A DNA stretch of 64,000 nt from Roseicitreum antarcticum (GCF_014681765.1 NZ_CP061498.1:2493501-2557500), one strand, 5' to 3'; shown: positions 9,110-17,938, counted from the stretch's first letter. Notes: generated from the letters alone by a model not told the origin. Program-made: numbers and translations.

Positions 9110-9907
9110 TCAGTCGCGCAGCAAGATAACCTCCAGCCGGTTGTTGCGCGGCGACATCGGATCGACAACCACCGGACGCCGGTCGGCAAACCCCGTCACG
9201 CGCCGCACCCGGTCAGGCGACAGTCCGCGTTGCTCCAGCAGGCGGCGCATCAGTTGCGCCCGGTCCGCCGACAATTCCCAGGTCGGGTTGTTGCGCACCA
9301 CCAAGGCATATTCCCGCGTGTGGCCGACAACCGCCACGGGGTTCACCGCCAGTTGCAGCACATCGGTCAGGATTTGCCCAAGGACCAGCAGGATCGGTTC
9401 CGGCGACGCGGTATCGCCTGTGAACAGCGGCACCGTATCGAGGTCGAACAACTCGATCACCAGCCCCTCATCCGTGACGCGTGTCACGACATGGCGCAGC
9501 GCATCGTCGATCACCGCACTTTCGCCCGACAATGCGCTCAGCGCGTCCTCGACCACGGCTTGTGCCTCTTCGACACCTGTCAGCGCGGTTGCTACGCGTT
9601 CGATGATGATGCCATCGGTCGGCACGTCATCGATCCGTTCGTTCTGGATCATGCCCTGACCGCTAAGCGCGCCATCTGCCCCGGCGGACACCCTGTGCAC
9701 CGCATATGTCGGGGTGAAGTAGTCGGCCAACCCCTTTCGCTGGGTTTCATCTGTCGACCCCAGCAGCCACATCATCAAGAAAAAGGCCATCATCGCTGTC
9801 ACGAAATCGGCGTATGCGACTTTCCACGCACCGCCATGATGGCCACCACCGACCACCACTTTCTTTCGCTTAATGATAATTGGCCGCACGTCATTTAACT
9901 GCGCCAT
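9110..9907 (-). CDS. motB: Flagellar motor stator protein MotB
   Basis: Ion-conducting stator subunit that anchors the motor to peptidoglycan. In the 265-residue product, one membrane helix spans about residues 29-50 with the critical proton-binding Asp34 (YADFVTAMMAFFLMMWLL). It is followed by a linker and a C-terminal OmpA-like peptidoglycan-binding domain from about residue 145, ending with the RxxxVxGFADRRPVV and NNRLEVILL motifs. No motA is adjacent in this window, so its partner must lie elsewhere. It precedes flgE on the same strand by 93 nt, an arrangement common in Rhodobacterales. Confidence 0.92.
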   Translation of the reverse strand: MAQLNDVRPIIIKRKKVVVGGGHHGGAWKVAYADFVTAMMAFFLMMWLLGSTDETQRKGLADYFTPTYAVHRVSAGADGALSGQGMIQNERIDDVPTDGIIIERVATALTGVEEAQAVVEDALSALSGESAVIDDALRHVVTRVTDEGLVIELFDLDTVPLFTGDTASPEPILLVLGQILTDVLQLAVNPVAVVGHTREYALVVRNNPTWELSADRAQLMRRLLEQRGLSPDRVRRVTGFADRRPVVVDPMSPRNNRLEVILLRD

Positions 9908-10118
9908 CCCAACACCCTGATTTTAGTCACCCAAACACAGGCTAACATTCAGGTCTGAACGAAAGGTAAAGCTGTCGCGGGGGCGGTGCGCGGGCTGCAA
10001 CGGGCCGCACGATATCTCAGGATTGTCATCCGTTTGGGGCCATGACCGGGGATTTCGCATTTCTATATGCAGGCAAATCCTGTAACATATAAAAAAAATT
10101 AAATGTACCGAGGCAGTC

Positions 10119-10706
10119 ATGAGCAAGTTTACAAAAACAGCAGTTTTGCTGCTCCTGCTGGCGTCCTGTGGCGGCGGGCGCGAGTTTTCAGCCCCCCGCA
10201 ACCTGGAAAACGCCTGCGCGATCGTCGATGAGCGTCCCGTCTACCTGAGCGCAATGCGCAACGCGGAACGCCGCTGGGGTGTGCCGGTGGCGGTGCAGAT
10301 GGCGATCATTCACGCCGAAAGCCGGTTCATCGGCGATGCGCGCACGCCGTTCCGCTATACACTGGGCGTCATTCCGATGGGGCGCCAGTCTTCGGCCTAT
10401 GGCTATAGTCAGGCGCTGGACGGGACCTGGGAAGAGTATCAGGAAGAGACCGGCAACCGCCGCAGCAACCGCCATGACATCAACGATGCGACCGATTTCA
10501 TCGGCTGGTATGCCAGCAAGTCACTGGAGCGCAACGGTATTCCGGCAAATGACCCGCGTAATTTGTATCTTGCCTATCATGATGGCCACACAGGGTTCGC
10601 GCGCGGGTCGTATAACGCGAAGCCGTGGCTGATCACCGTGGCGGACCGTGTGGCAACGCGCGCGGCGATGTATGACGCGCAGTTGCGCAGCTGCCGCATG
10701 ATCTGA
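10119..10706 (+). CDS. Lytic transglycosylase-like lipoprotein
   Basis: A 195-residue predicted lipoprotein: basic N-terminus, hydrophobic core and lipobox LLASC with Cys17. The mature part has an SLT-like fold pattern: RRWGVPVAVQMAIIHAESRF with probable catalytic Glu67, then a SAYGYSQALDGTWEEYQ segment, as in Slt/MltC-type enzymes that cut peptidoglycan glycan strands. A conserved YLAYHDGHTGF segment follows. Start ATG at 10119 is preceded by a weak purine-rich stretch. It is divergent from motB across a 211-nt gap and is followed by a strong terminator. Its position next to motB and the P-ring gene suggests, but does not show, a role in wall remodelling for flagellum assembly. Confidence 0.8.
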   Translation: MSKFTKTAVLLLLLASCGGGREFSAPRNLENACAIVDERPVYLSAMRNAERRWGVPVAVQMAIIHAESRFIGDARTPFRYTLGVIPMGRQSSAYGYSQALDGTWEEYQEETGNRRSNRHDINDATDFIGWYASKSLERNGIPANDPRNLYLAYHDGHTGFARGSYNAKPWLITVADRVATRAAMYDAQLRSCRMI

Positions 10707-10714
10707 GGTATTGC

Positions 10715-10745
10715 AAAAAAGCCGCCCTGAGGGGCGGCTTTTTCA
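10715..10745. terminator. Bidirectional intrinsic terminator
   Basis: GCCGCCC / GGGCGGC-type stem with a 3- to 4-nt loop, flanked by an A-run on the left and a T-run on the right. It can stop both the transglycosylase gene (plus) and lolA (minus), which converge here. Confidence 0.9.
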
Positions 10746-10755
10746 GACAGAATGC

Positions 10756-11370
10756 TCAGCGGCGACGCTGGTCGGTTTCGGCGACGATGTTGAACAGCCC
10801 CGCCGACAGATCCATGCCGAATTGAAGGTCGTTGAGGATCACGGTCGTCTCGCGGCCCATGTCATCCGTGACGACCCATTGACGAAGCTCCGTCGGATTT
10901 TCACTGAAAACCAAGCGAATATTGCCGTATTCCGGATGCTCCGGATCCTGGGCAGTGACCGAGGTTGTCAGTTCGTCATTGGTGTGTTGGACGACCATTC
11001 TGTCGCGGGTAAAATCCACATTTCGGGTTAAGATCAGGTTAAGCGGGGTGCGGCTGAGGGGGTATTGCGCCGGGCCCTGGTTGGATCTCGCATCAAACAC
11101 CGCGACCGTGCTGCCGCCTGCCATCACCAGGCTGCGGTCGGGTGGGTCGTATTCGAACCGCACGCGACCGGGGCGGTGGATGTAGATGCGCCCGGTCGAC
11201 AGGGTGCCATCGGCGTTGATCTGGGTGAACCCGCCCTGCGCCGTGGTGAAGGCGTTGAAATAGCGTGATAATTCCGACAACGCAATGCGGTCGGCCTGGG
11301 CGGGACCGGCAAGTGCCAGCCACAGTGTGGCCAGCAGCATGACAACGGGAAAGGAGCGTATTTTCATCAT
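10756..11370 (-). CDS. lolA: Outer-membrane lipoprotein carrier protein LolA
   Basis: Periplasmic chaperone that carries lipoproteins from the LolCDE transporter to the outer membrane. The start is taken at ATG 11370 (a second in-frame ATG is at 11367), because a clean signal peptide follows: MKIRSF, a hydrophobic run, then cleavage near AQA-D. The frame continues upstream without any secretion signal. The mature part has the LolA pattern GGFTQINADGTLSTGRIYIHRPGRVRFEY and ends at a beta-strand-rich C-terminus (FGMDLSAGLFNI). About 204 residues, normal length. It converges with the transglycosylase gene on a shared terminator. Confidence 0.92.
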   Translation of the reverse strand: MMKIRSFPVVMLLATLWLALAGPAQADRIALSELSRYFNAFTTAQGGFTQINADGTLSTGRIYIHRPGRVRFEYDPPDRSLVMAGGSTVAVFDARSNQGPAQYPLSRTPLNLILTRNVDFTRDRMVVQHTNDELTTSVTAQDPEHPEYGNIRLVFSENPTELRQWVVTDDMGRETTVILNDLQFGMDLSAGLFNIVAETDQRRR

Positions 11371-11739
11371 GTATTCGGTATAAGACCTTCGCGGGCCAAC
11401 TGCACCTGACAATTTATCACGCGCCGTGCACAAGGCAGAGAGTTGCCGAAACATGGGCGCGGCCCCCCCGGCCATTGCGTCACCGCGCAGGCTGTTAACC
11501 GGGCCGAACCACGCCGAAAATGCAGTCTGGAAATGGTATGGTTCCGGTATGGCTTTGATACGTACGCGCGTTTCGCCAAGAATCGGTTAACGCCTGCCGG
11601 TGCTTGGGCGATTATGGTTGTTCACGCAGCATTCTGCCCCCGCGCCGCCCGCTATTTCGGCGCCGGAAGCGATGGCCCCTCGACGGGGCGGGCGCTGGCG
11701 CTTATCTTGTAGAGAACCTATCAGAAGGAACGCGCTGAC
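11371..11739. other. Divergent intergenic region lolA / peptidase C26 gene
   Basis: About 370 nt that must hold the promoters of lolA (minus) and of the gene at 11740 (plus). Frames here lack family resemblance and a plausible ribosome-binding site. A purine-rich AGAAGGAA precedes the 11740 start. I see no RNA gene or repeat. Confidence 0.5.
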
Positions 11740-12513
11740 ATGTCCCGCCCCGTGATTGGCATTATTGGCAACAATCACCTCATCAACAACGAATACCCGG
11801 CCCATGCCGGAGGCACGATGAACTCCGAGGCCGTGGCCGAGGTGTGCGCTGCCTTGCCGTTGTTGATTCCCGCCGACCCGCGTCTTGTATCGCTCGAGGA
11901 TCTTCTGGAAACCTGCGACGGCTTCTTGCTGACCGGCGGGCGCCCGAACGTGCATCCAGAAGAATACGGCGAGACGCCGACCGATGCGCATGGCACCTTC
12001 GACCGGGCGCGCGACGCCATTGCGCTGCCGCTGGTGCGGGCCTGCGTCATGCGGGGGCAACCGTTCATGGGGATCTGCCGGGGGTTTCAGGAGGTCAACG
12101 TGGCGATGGGCGGCACGCTGTATCCGGAAATCCGCGATCTGCCGGGGCGGATGAACCACCGGATGCCGCCTGACGGGTCGCTGGAAGAGAAGTTCGCGCT
12201 GCGCCACCCGGTCAAATTCACCGAGGGCGGGCCGTTTCACCGGCTGTTCGGCGAAGCCGAGGTGATGACCAACACGCTGCACGGGCAGGGCATCAAGACG
12301 CCCGGCGTGCGCGTGGCGATCGATGGCCACGCCCCCGATGGTACGCCAGAGGCGCTCTATATCAAGGATGCGCCCGGTTTCACGCTGTCGGTGCAGTGGC
12401 ACCCGGAATGGAACGCGGCGCACGACCCGGTGTCGCGCCCGCTGTTCCATGCCTTCGGCCAGGCGGTGCAGGCCTGGGCCAGCGCGAAACGGCGGTTGGC
12501 GCTAAGCGCTTGA
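11740..12513 (+). CDS. Gamma-glutamyl-gamma-aminobutyrate hydrolase family protein (peptidase C26)
   Basis: A 257-residue class I glutamine-amidotransferase-like hydrolase, related to PuuD, which releases GABA from gamma-glutamyl-GABA in putrescine catabolism. Seen: GFLLTGGRPNVHPEEYGE, the nucleophile elbow GICRGFQE with Cys113, a long helix-rich middle, and QWHPEW with the catalytic His near residue 230, followed by acidic context. Start ATG at 11740 has an AGAAGGAA ribosome-binding region. There are no polyamine genes next to it, so the exact substrate (gamma-Glu-GABA or another gamma-glutamyl compound) is uncertain. Confidence 0.85.
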   Translation: MSRPVIGIIGNNHLINNEYPAHAGGTMNSEAVAEVCAALPLLIPADPRLVSLEDLLETCDGFLLTGGRPNVHPEEYGETPTDAHGTFDRARDAIALPLVRACVMRGQPFMGICRGFQEVNVAMGGTLYPEIRDLPGRMNHRMPPDGSLEEKFALRHPVKFTEGGPFHRLFGEAEVMTNTLHGQGIKTPGVRVAIDGHAPDGTPEALYIKDAPGFTLSVQWHPEWNAAHDPVSRPLFHAFGQAVQAWASAKRRLALSA

Positions 12514-12578
12514 TTGGCCCTAAAGCATTGATTTTTATATGAATTATGGCGCGCCGCTGCTTGCGGCGCGCTGTCTTC

Positions 12579-13220
12579 TCAGACCACCACGACCCGCGCG
12601 CCAATGGCGACGCGCTGGTGCAGGTCGATCACGTCGTGATGCAGCATGCGGAAACAGCCTGATGATGCGAAGCGCCCGATGGATTGCCATTGCGGCGTTC
12701 CGTGAATGCGGTAGCCCTGATCGCGGCCATCGGTCATCAGATAGAGCGCCCGCGCGCCCAGGGGGTTGTTTGGCCCGCCGGGCTGCCCGTCCTTCCAGCG
12801 TTCCAGATGCGGCTCGCGGCGGATCATTTCCGCGGGCGGGGTCCATGTGGGCCAGTGCGCGGTGCGGTAGACGGTGGAAACCCCGGTCCAGTCGAACCCT
12901 TCGCGCCCGACGCTGATGCCATAGCGCAGGGCATAGCCATCGGCGAGGACAAGGTGCAGAAGGCGGTTCTGGTTCTGGATGACCACGGCACCCGGCGCCT
13001 CGGTGGTTTCAAACGGCACAACCTGACGGTGCAGAAAGGCGGGGATTTCCTGGATCGGCACGGCGGGAATGGTGTGTCGGCCATCGCGCAGCGCGCCGTA
13101 GGATAGCGGTGGGATGTCCGGCGGCGGCGGCGGCATCTGCACGCAGCCCGATAGTGCCAGCGCGCCCCCCGCAAAGACGCCCGTGCGCAACATCATGCGC
13201 CGCGTCAGAATTGTCATCAT
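12579..13220 (-). CDS. L,D-transpeptidase (YkuD family), probable lipoprotein
   Basis: Cross-links peptidoglycan stem peptides or attaches proteins to the wall, acting in the periplasm. The N-terminus has an arginine-rich stretch (TRRMMLRTG) then a hydrophobic core with lipobox LSGC (Cys26), so it is either a lipoprotein or a Tat-like export. The catalytic YkuD motif is near the C-terminus: HGTPQW followed by SSGCFRM, with catalytic Cys. A proline-rich linker follows the lipobox. 213 residues; ATG at 13220, an alternative ATG at 13217. It converges with the C26 peptidase gene across 65 nt. Confidence 0.9.
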   Translation of the reverse strand: MMTILTRRMMLRTGVFAGGALALSGCVQMPPPPPDIPPLSYGALRDGRHTIPAVPIQEIPAFLHRQVVPFETTEAPGAVVIQNQNRLLHLVLADGYALRYGISVGREGFDWTGVSTVYRTAHWPTWTPPAEMIRREPHLERWKDGQPGGPNNPLGARALYLMTDGRDQGYRIHGTPQWQSIGRFASSGCFRMLHHDVIDLHQRVAIGARVVVV

Positions 13221-13773
13221 GGCACTTATGTCCCCTGTTTACTGCGCCCAGCTTAAGCCGAAGGTGTGAAGATACAATTGGCAGGGTACCGAAAAAAGGG
13301 GTCTGTGCCTTTTCGGGGTGGGAAGTTGTTCCACCCGGATTCCGGAACGATGGCCAGCCACGGGCGCATCACGATACGCACTGACTTTGCTCCGATGCGC
13401 GCGAAACGCAGTATTTTGTTGGTTCCAACACGCAGCACAGGGGTATCTGCCCCCCCCAGCCATTCCGGGTCCTTCCGGTCCATTCTGGGCGCGGGAAGAA
13501 CACTTTGCCGGGTTCGGGGCAGGGGATCCTTTGCGCCCCCCTGTTGGCGGATTCGCGGTGAAAGTCCGGGTGGAAGTCCGGGTGAAAGTCCGGGGGCCGG
13601 CCCCGACACCGCTGAAGATGGTGCTTGCTATTGGGCGGCGGACCCGTCATAAGGGAGGGGCAAAGCTTCTTCTTTCGACCTTCTGTCTCCTATTCGGCTT
13701 CAGTTGCGATTCTGACGACACTGAGCCGGGCCACTGCATTTCGCGGGTGGCAATATGACTAAGGAGACACACG
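13221..13773. other. Intergenic region with csp 5' leader and a 12-bp tandem repeat
   Basis: About 550 nt without a supported gene. The left part holds the L,D-transpeptidase promoter. The right 130 nt is the probable 5' untranslated leader of the cold-shock gene, ending in AAGGAG (13761-13766). Between them lies a tandem repeat (13557-13594). Confidence 0.5.
13557..13594. repeat. 12-bp direct tandem repeat, three copies
   Basis: Unit GGTGAAAGTCCG, copies starting at 13557, 13569 and 13581; the middle copy has one A-to-G change. It lies in a non-coding region. Confidence 0.85.
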
Positions 13774-13980
13774 ATGGCTAATGGCACCGTGAAATGGTTT
13801 AACGCAACCAAAGGTTTTGGCTTCATCGCACCCGAGCATGGATCGAAGGACGTTTTCGTCCACATCTCCGCGCTGGAACGCGCTGGCCTGCGTCAGCTGG
13901 ACGACGGTCAGGCAGTGACCTACGACCTGGAAAGCGACCGTAACGGCCGCGAATCCGCGATGAACCTCGCACTGGCTTGA
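13774..13980 (+). CDS. Cold-shock protein (CspA family)
   Basis: A 68-residue single cold-shock domain, an RNA chaperone that melts mRNA structure. RNP1 is GFGFIAP and RNP2 is DVFVHIS, both intact; the N-terminus [11 protein letters not shown] is canonical. The start has AAGGAG 7 nt upstream. The gene has a long upstream gap, as is common for csp genes with regulatory 5' leaders. It is followed at once by a strong terminator, so it is probably monocistronic. Confidence 0.96.
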   Translation: MANGTVKWFNATKGFGFIAPEHGSKDVFVHISALERAGLRQLDDGQAVTYDLESDRNGRESAMNLALA

Positions 13981-14006
13981 TTTAAAGCCACGACCGGGAA
14001 TTTTGG

Positions 14007-14042
14007 AAACGGGGGTGACGCAGGTCGCCCCCGTTTTCTTTT
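14007..14042 (+). terminator. Intrinsic terminator after the cold-shock gene
   Basis: AAACGGGGG and CCCCCGTTT arms around a GC-rich loop, followed by TTTCTTTT. Confidence 0.85.
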
Positions 14043-14109
14043 GCGCTGAAGGTCTGTTGTGCTGACTGTCTTTTGCAGGCAGGGGCGGGACAAGGTCCAA
14101 CCCGATGCA

Positions 14110-14139
14110 CCCCCTGCCGTGCTGCTATCCGGCAGGGGG
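14110..14139 (-). terminator. Strong hairpin downstream of the MscS-type channel gene
   Basis: A 10-bp perfect stem, CCCCCTGCCG with CGGCAGGGGG and a 10-nt loop, 11 nt beyond the channel gene's stop. There is no clear T-run, so it may act as a 3' end stabiliser rather than as a terminator. Confidence 0.5.
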
Positions 14140-14149
14140 CGAGGGGGCG

Positions 14150-16513
14150 TTATCTGCCCGCCCCGTCTTCGCTGACCCCGTCTTCGGTATCATCCCCGTC
14201 ACGGTCGGGCATGGTGCGCAGGATCTGATCGCGTCGGCTGCGTTGGGTGTCGCCCGTGCCGGTCCCCGGGGTTTCGGGCGCGTCGGGCACCTGTTTCGCG
14301 GGGGATTGCGCGGCGCCCTCGATCGTGTCGCGCGGGCGGCGCAGGTTCAGGGGCGGGGCATCGCCGTCCTTGTCCTGCCCCATGTAAAGCGTCATGTGCG
14401 GGTATGGAATTTCGACGCCCGCATCATCCAGCACTTTCTTGACGATCTCATTATAGGCGCGGCCCACAGCCCATTGCAGGCCGGGTTTCGTCTTGATGCG
14501 GGCGCGGACGACCACGGCGGAATCGCCCAGCGAGACGACGCCCATGATGTCCAGCGGCTCCAGGATCTCGGGGCCCAGCTCCCCTGCGGCCAAGATGTCG
14601 AACGCGTCTTGCAGCAGGCCGCGCACCTCGGTCACATCCTCGCGGTAAGCGACGCCGATTTCGGCGACGTGATAGGCGAAATCCTTCATGAAGTTCGACA
14701 CCATATCGACCGAGCTGAAGGGGATCAGGTGGTACGTCCCGCTGAGGTCGCGCAGCCCGACCGAGCGGATCGTCAGCTTTTCGACCACGCCAGAGGTCCC
14801 GCCTGCGGTGACCACATCGCCCTCGTTCATCGCGTTTTCAAACTGGATGAAGGCGCCGGTGATGATGTCTTGCACCAGTTTTTGCGCGCCAAAACCGATG
14901 GCAAGGCCCAGGACCCCGGCACCGGCCAGCAGCGGCGCGATGTTCACGCCCAGTTCGGCCAGCGTCAGCATGACGCCGATCACGATCAGGGCGATGGTAA
15001 AGGCGTTGCGGAACAGCGCCAGCAGCGTGCGTTCGCGCGCGGTGGGGATGCGGCTGACGGCGGGGTTGAGGCGGTATTCGATGTAGGACGACATCGCCAG
15101 CCATATCGCCCATGTGACCAGCACCACCAGCACGGCCGACACAACCCGTCCCGTGGTGGCACGCCCGACCTCGGACGCGACCCAGCCCAGGAAATCCATG
15201 ACTTGCCAAGCCTGGGCGATGGCGATGACCACAGCCAGCATGATGAGGACGCGCGCCACCTTCAGGATCTTCGGCACAAAGGCGTTCAACCGCGATTCCA
15301 GCAGCGGTAGTTTGCGCCGCACCTCTTCGGGCAGGCGCATGCCGCCGGTGATCGCGCGCGAGATGAAGGCCATGGCGATCACGCCAATGGCGACGGCGAC
15401 AGCCGAGGTCAGGGTTGCCACCAGCATGAATTGCAGCGCGTCGCCGGGCCGGGTGCTCCAGATCCCGAACAGCGCCAGCAGGTAGGCGATGGCGAGCCAG
15501 TGCCAGACCCCGGCAAAGAACGCCTCGATCCGGCCGATCACGTCGTCGGGGTCGCGCGCGTTGCGGGCGCGCAGCGCGGCGCTGACCGGCGCGCGGTTTT
15601 GCAGTACCAGCAGGACCGCGATGATCAGCGCGGTCAGGGCGATCAGCATCAGGACGCTTTGTCCCACGGCAAAGGTCGCCACGGCGTTGACCGTCGGCAC
15701 CACCAGCAGCGCGCCATAGCCCAGCAGGCTGGTCAGGCGTGAGGACCAGAAGTACCAATAGGCCGCCGTCTCATCGCTGACCGGCAAGAAGCGCAGCCGC
15801 CCGAAGCTGGGCGACAGCACGGCGCGCAAGATGACTTTGGTCATCTCGACCAGCAAGAAGGCATTGAGGAACAGCGTCTGGCGGAAATCCATGCTGCCCG
15901 CTTCGCCGGTCAGCAGGGCAAAGGCATAGCCGCCGCCCCATGCCAGGATGATGAGCAGCGCGTCGATCACGCTGGACGCGGCCAGCCAGAAGGTCGAGAC
16001 CAGCCAGTTGCCGCGGCCCATGCGGTTGGCCATGGCCGAGAAAATCCGCATGCCGATGGCCCGCATCACGAAAAACAGGCCAATGGTGACGGCCATGACC
16101 AGCGACAGGGCAATCGCGGCGCTGTAGAGCTCTGGCCAGTTGACCCGGCTTTCCCCGGTGAAGACGCCCAGTATGTCATCCATGGTGGACGTGAGGCCGA
16201 CGATAAAGGCCATTGACGCCTCGGCCGTGTCGCGGGTGTATTCGGCGATCTGCCGCGCGAGGGAGATCTGCGTATCCACTGGCGGCGGGGCCGCTGATTC
16301 CGGCGCGGTGGGGTCGGTCGCTGCGGCCTCCAACTGGCGGATCAGGTCGGCGCGCGCGGCGTCATCGCGCAAAATCTCGATCAGGACCGACGCCGGTGTG
16401 CCGTCCTGTGCCGCCGCATCGCCGCCACTGTTGCCCGCATCAAACAGGGATTGCGCCGCAGCGGGGACCGCGAAAAACACCAGAAAAAGCACCGCGCGTA
16501 TCAGCAAGACCAT
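14150..16513 (-). CDS. Mechanosensitive ion channel (MscS family), large multi-pass form
   Basis: A 787-residue inner-membrane channel that releases solutes on membrane tension. It starts with a signal peptide (about 1-20, cleaved near AAA-Q). A periplasmic stretch of about 90 residues and roughly ten hydrophobic segments follow (residues about 125-560). The MscS pore-lining helix with Gly/Ala packing (AGAGVLGLAIGFGAQKLVQD) is near 540, then comes the beta domain (GDVV, GVVEKLTIRSVGLRDLSG) and an alpha/beta C-terminal domain. The last about 70 residues are acidic and low-complexity. It is larger than MscS itself and resembles the YbdG/MscK-type extended group. A single gene, with no obvious operon partner. 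Confidence 0.9.
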   Translation of the reverse strand: MVLLIRAVLFLVFFAVPAAAQSLFDAGNSGGDAAAQDGTPASVLIEILRDDAARADLIRQLEAAATDPTAPESAAPPPVDTQISLARQIAEYTRDTAEASMAFIVGLTSTMDDILGVFTGESRVNWPELYSAAIALSLVMAVTIGLFFVMRAIGMRIFSAMANRMGRGNWLVSTFWLAASSVIDALLIILAWGGGYAFALLTGEAGSMDFRQTLFLNAFLLVEMTKVILRAVLSPSFGRLRFLPVSDETAAYWYFWSSRLTSLLGYGALLVVPTVNAVATFAVGQSVLMLIALTALIIAVLLVLQNRAPVSAALRARNARDPDDVIGRIEAFFAGVWHWLAIAYLLALFGIWSTRPGDALQFMLVATLTSAVAVAIGVIAMAFISRAITGGMRLPEEVRRKLPLLESRLNAFVPKILKVARVLIMLAVVIAIAQAWQVMDFLGWVASEVGRATTGRVVSAVLVVLVTWAIWLAMSSYIEYRLNPAVSRIPTARERTLLALFRNAFTIALIVIGVMLTLAELGVNIAPLLAGAGVLGLAIGFGAQKLVQDIITGAFIQFENAMNEGDVVTAGGTSGVVEKLTIRSVGLRDLSGTYHLIPFSSVDMVSNFMKDFAYHVAEIGVAYREDVTEVRGLLQDAFDILAAGELGPEILEPLDIMGVVSLGDSAVVVRARIKTKPGLQWAVGRAYNEIVKKVLDDAGVEIPYPHMTLYMGQDKDGDAPPLNLRRPRDTIEGAAQSPAKQVPDAPETPGTGTGDTQRSRRDQILRTMPDRDGDDTEDGVSEDGAGR

Positions 16514-16898
16514 CTCCCGTTCCAGAAAAATCTCAGGTTTTCAAAGTTTGACGGTTAGAGCCTTCGCCACGGGGGGTCAAGTTTCAGCCCCCGGGGTGCC
16601 CCGGATGCGGGTGGTCCGGCGTCTCACCTTTTGGTTATTTGGTCTGAAACGTCTGCAAAGGCGTAAAGGTTGCGCACGTTCGGTGGAAAACACGCAAGGC
16701 GAGGAATCTTGCAGCGCGCCAATGCCAAGGGGCCTGAAAAACGGCACAGAGCCCGCACAGGGCGAACCAGAAAAGCAGTGTCTTTCCCGCCCCCTGTTCC
16801 GCCCCCTGTCCCGTCCCCTGTGTCGATCACGCCGGATCGTGCGCGTCGCACCCGTGCACAATCCTGGGGTCAGCGCCCGCCATCGGCAGGGCGGGCGG
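16514..16898. other. Intergenic region with a 12-bp tandem repeat
   Basis: About 385 nt upstream of the channel gene and downstream of the UPF0303 gene. No supported gene; it probably contains the channel promoter on the left. The right part carries the tandem repeat at 16787-16822. Confidence 0.45.
16787..16822. repeat. 12-bp direct tandem repeat, three copies
   Basis: Units CCGCCCCCTGTT, CCGCCCCCTGTC and CCGTCCCCTGTG, head to tail. Non-coding. Confidence 0.8.
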
Positions 16899-17372
16899 TT
16901 ACAATGTGTGCAGCACGCCTTCGATGGCCGTCACCACCATCGCATGGTCGTCGGCCTGCGGCAGGCCCGAAACTGTCACCGCCGCGACCACGCGGCCACC
17001 GCGCAGCCGCACGGGAAAGCTGCCGCCATGGGTCGCAAAATCTATCGCAGGCAGGCCCTGATCTGCACCGGGCGCGGTGATTCCGCGCCGGGCGAAGTTC
17101 AGCCCCATGGCCCAGGATGCCTTGTGGCAATGCAGCGTCACGTTGGATTTGCGGCGTGCCCAGTTCTCATTCGCGGGGGCCGCACCGGGCAGCGCCGCGT
17201 GGAACAGCGTCGCATCTTGGGTGCGGATGTTGATGACAACGGGCAGTTGACCTGCGCGTGCGACATCGACCAGCGCCACGCCGATCTGCCACGCGACGCC
17301 TTCATCGAAATGCGGGAATTGCAGGCGCTCTTCCTCTAGCGCGATGCGGGCAAGCGTTTCGTCTTCGGTCAT
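16899..17372 (-). CDS. UPF0303 / heme-degrading-domain (GlcG/HbpS-like) protein
   Basis: A 157-residue protein of the DUF336 superfamily (HbpS/GlcG/PduO C-terminal fold), subgroup UPF0303. Seen: an N-terminal ETLARIALEEERLQFPHFD helix, VVINIRTQDATLFHAALPG, and the C-terminal FATHGGSFPVRLRGGRVVAAVTVSGLPQADDHAMVV, which is the family signature in outline. The start is taken at ATG 17372; the frame runs on upstream, but that part is proline/arginine-rich and looks non-coding. Some relatives bind haem or cobalamin, but the function of UPF0303 members is unknown. Confidence 0.82.
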   Translation of the reverse strand: MTEDETLARIALEEERLQFPHFDEGVAWQIGVALVDVARAGQLPVVINIRTQDATLFHAALPGAAPANENWARRKSNVTLHCHKASWAMGLNFARRGITAPGADQGLPAIDFATHGGSFPVRLRGGRVVAAVTVSGLPQADDHAMVVTAIEGVLHTL

Positions 17373-17446
17373 CGGGGGTCGTCCTGATATGAGGGATGTT
17401 CGGCGAGGGTTCGGCGGCGGGGGTTCGGCGGGGGTTCGGGGTGTGT

Positions 17447-17926
17447 TCAACGGTCGGTCTTGCGCAGGATCATCTGCGTCTGTGTCACCAGGGCTGCCAG
17501 CTTGCCGTCGCTGCCGGTGATACGGGTTTGCCACACCATGGTCGAGCGCCCGAGATGCAGCGGCGTGGTTTCGGTATGGGCCGTGTCGCCGATCCGCACC
17601 GCGCGAAAGAAGTTCGTCTTGCTTTCGATGGTGGTGGTGCCCGCACCCGGGCCGATGTTGAGGAAGGTGGCCGTGCCGCCCATGTTGTCGGCCAGCGCCA
17701 TGATCGCGCCGCCGTGCAGCACGCCGTTGCGGTTGGCAAGGCCCTCGGTCACCGGCAATTCACCCAGCACGCAATCGGGCCTGGCCGAGATGACGCGCAG
17801 GCCCAGAAGCTGTGCAAAGGGCGGCTGGTCATGGGCGATCTGCATCAGCGCGTCGGTGGGGGTGTCTGTGGCAGTGTCTGTGGCAGTGTCTGTGGCGGCG
17901 TCTTCGGTGGGGTTCTCGTCGGTCAT
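17447..17926 (-). CDS. PaaI-family hotdog-fold thioesterase
   Basis: A 159-residue acyl-CoA thioesterase-like protein. The hotdog core includes NGVLHGGAIMALADNMGGTAT, with the HGG-to-Asp/Asn active-site pattern of the PaaI (4HBT) family, then a TTTIESKTNFFRAVR strand. The first about 25 residues are an extension made largely of a Thr-Asp-Thr-Ala repeat, which comes from a 12-bp tandem repeat in the DNA (17862-17897). The true start may therefore be downstream of the repeat. It is 12 nt after the SPOR-protein gene on the same strand. The substrate is unknown. Confidence 0.87.
   Translation of the reverse strand: MTDENPTEDAATDTATDTATDTPTDALMQIAHDQPPFAQLLGLRVISARPDCVLGELPVTEGLANRNGVLHGGAIMALADNMGGTATFLNIGPGAGTTTIESKTNFFRAVRIGDTAHTETTPLHLGRSTMVWQTRITGSDGKLAALVTQTQMILRKTDR
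17862..17897. repeat. 12-bp in-frame tandem repeat in thioesterase N-terminus
   Basis: Unit GTGTCTGTGGCA, three copies head to tail with one change in the last. Being 12 bp it adds four residues (Thr-Asp-Thr-Ala) per copy on the minus strand. Confidence 0.85.
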
Positions 17927-17938
17927 GCGGTCTTTCCC

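Noticed and set aside
14105-15310. Long plus-strand frame opposite the MscS-type channel gene
   Set aside because: Antisense shadow; the channel gene is well supported and this translation resembles no family.
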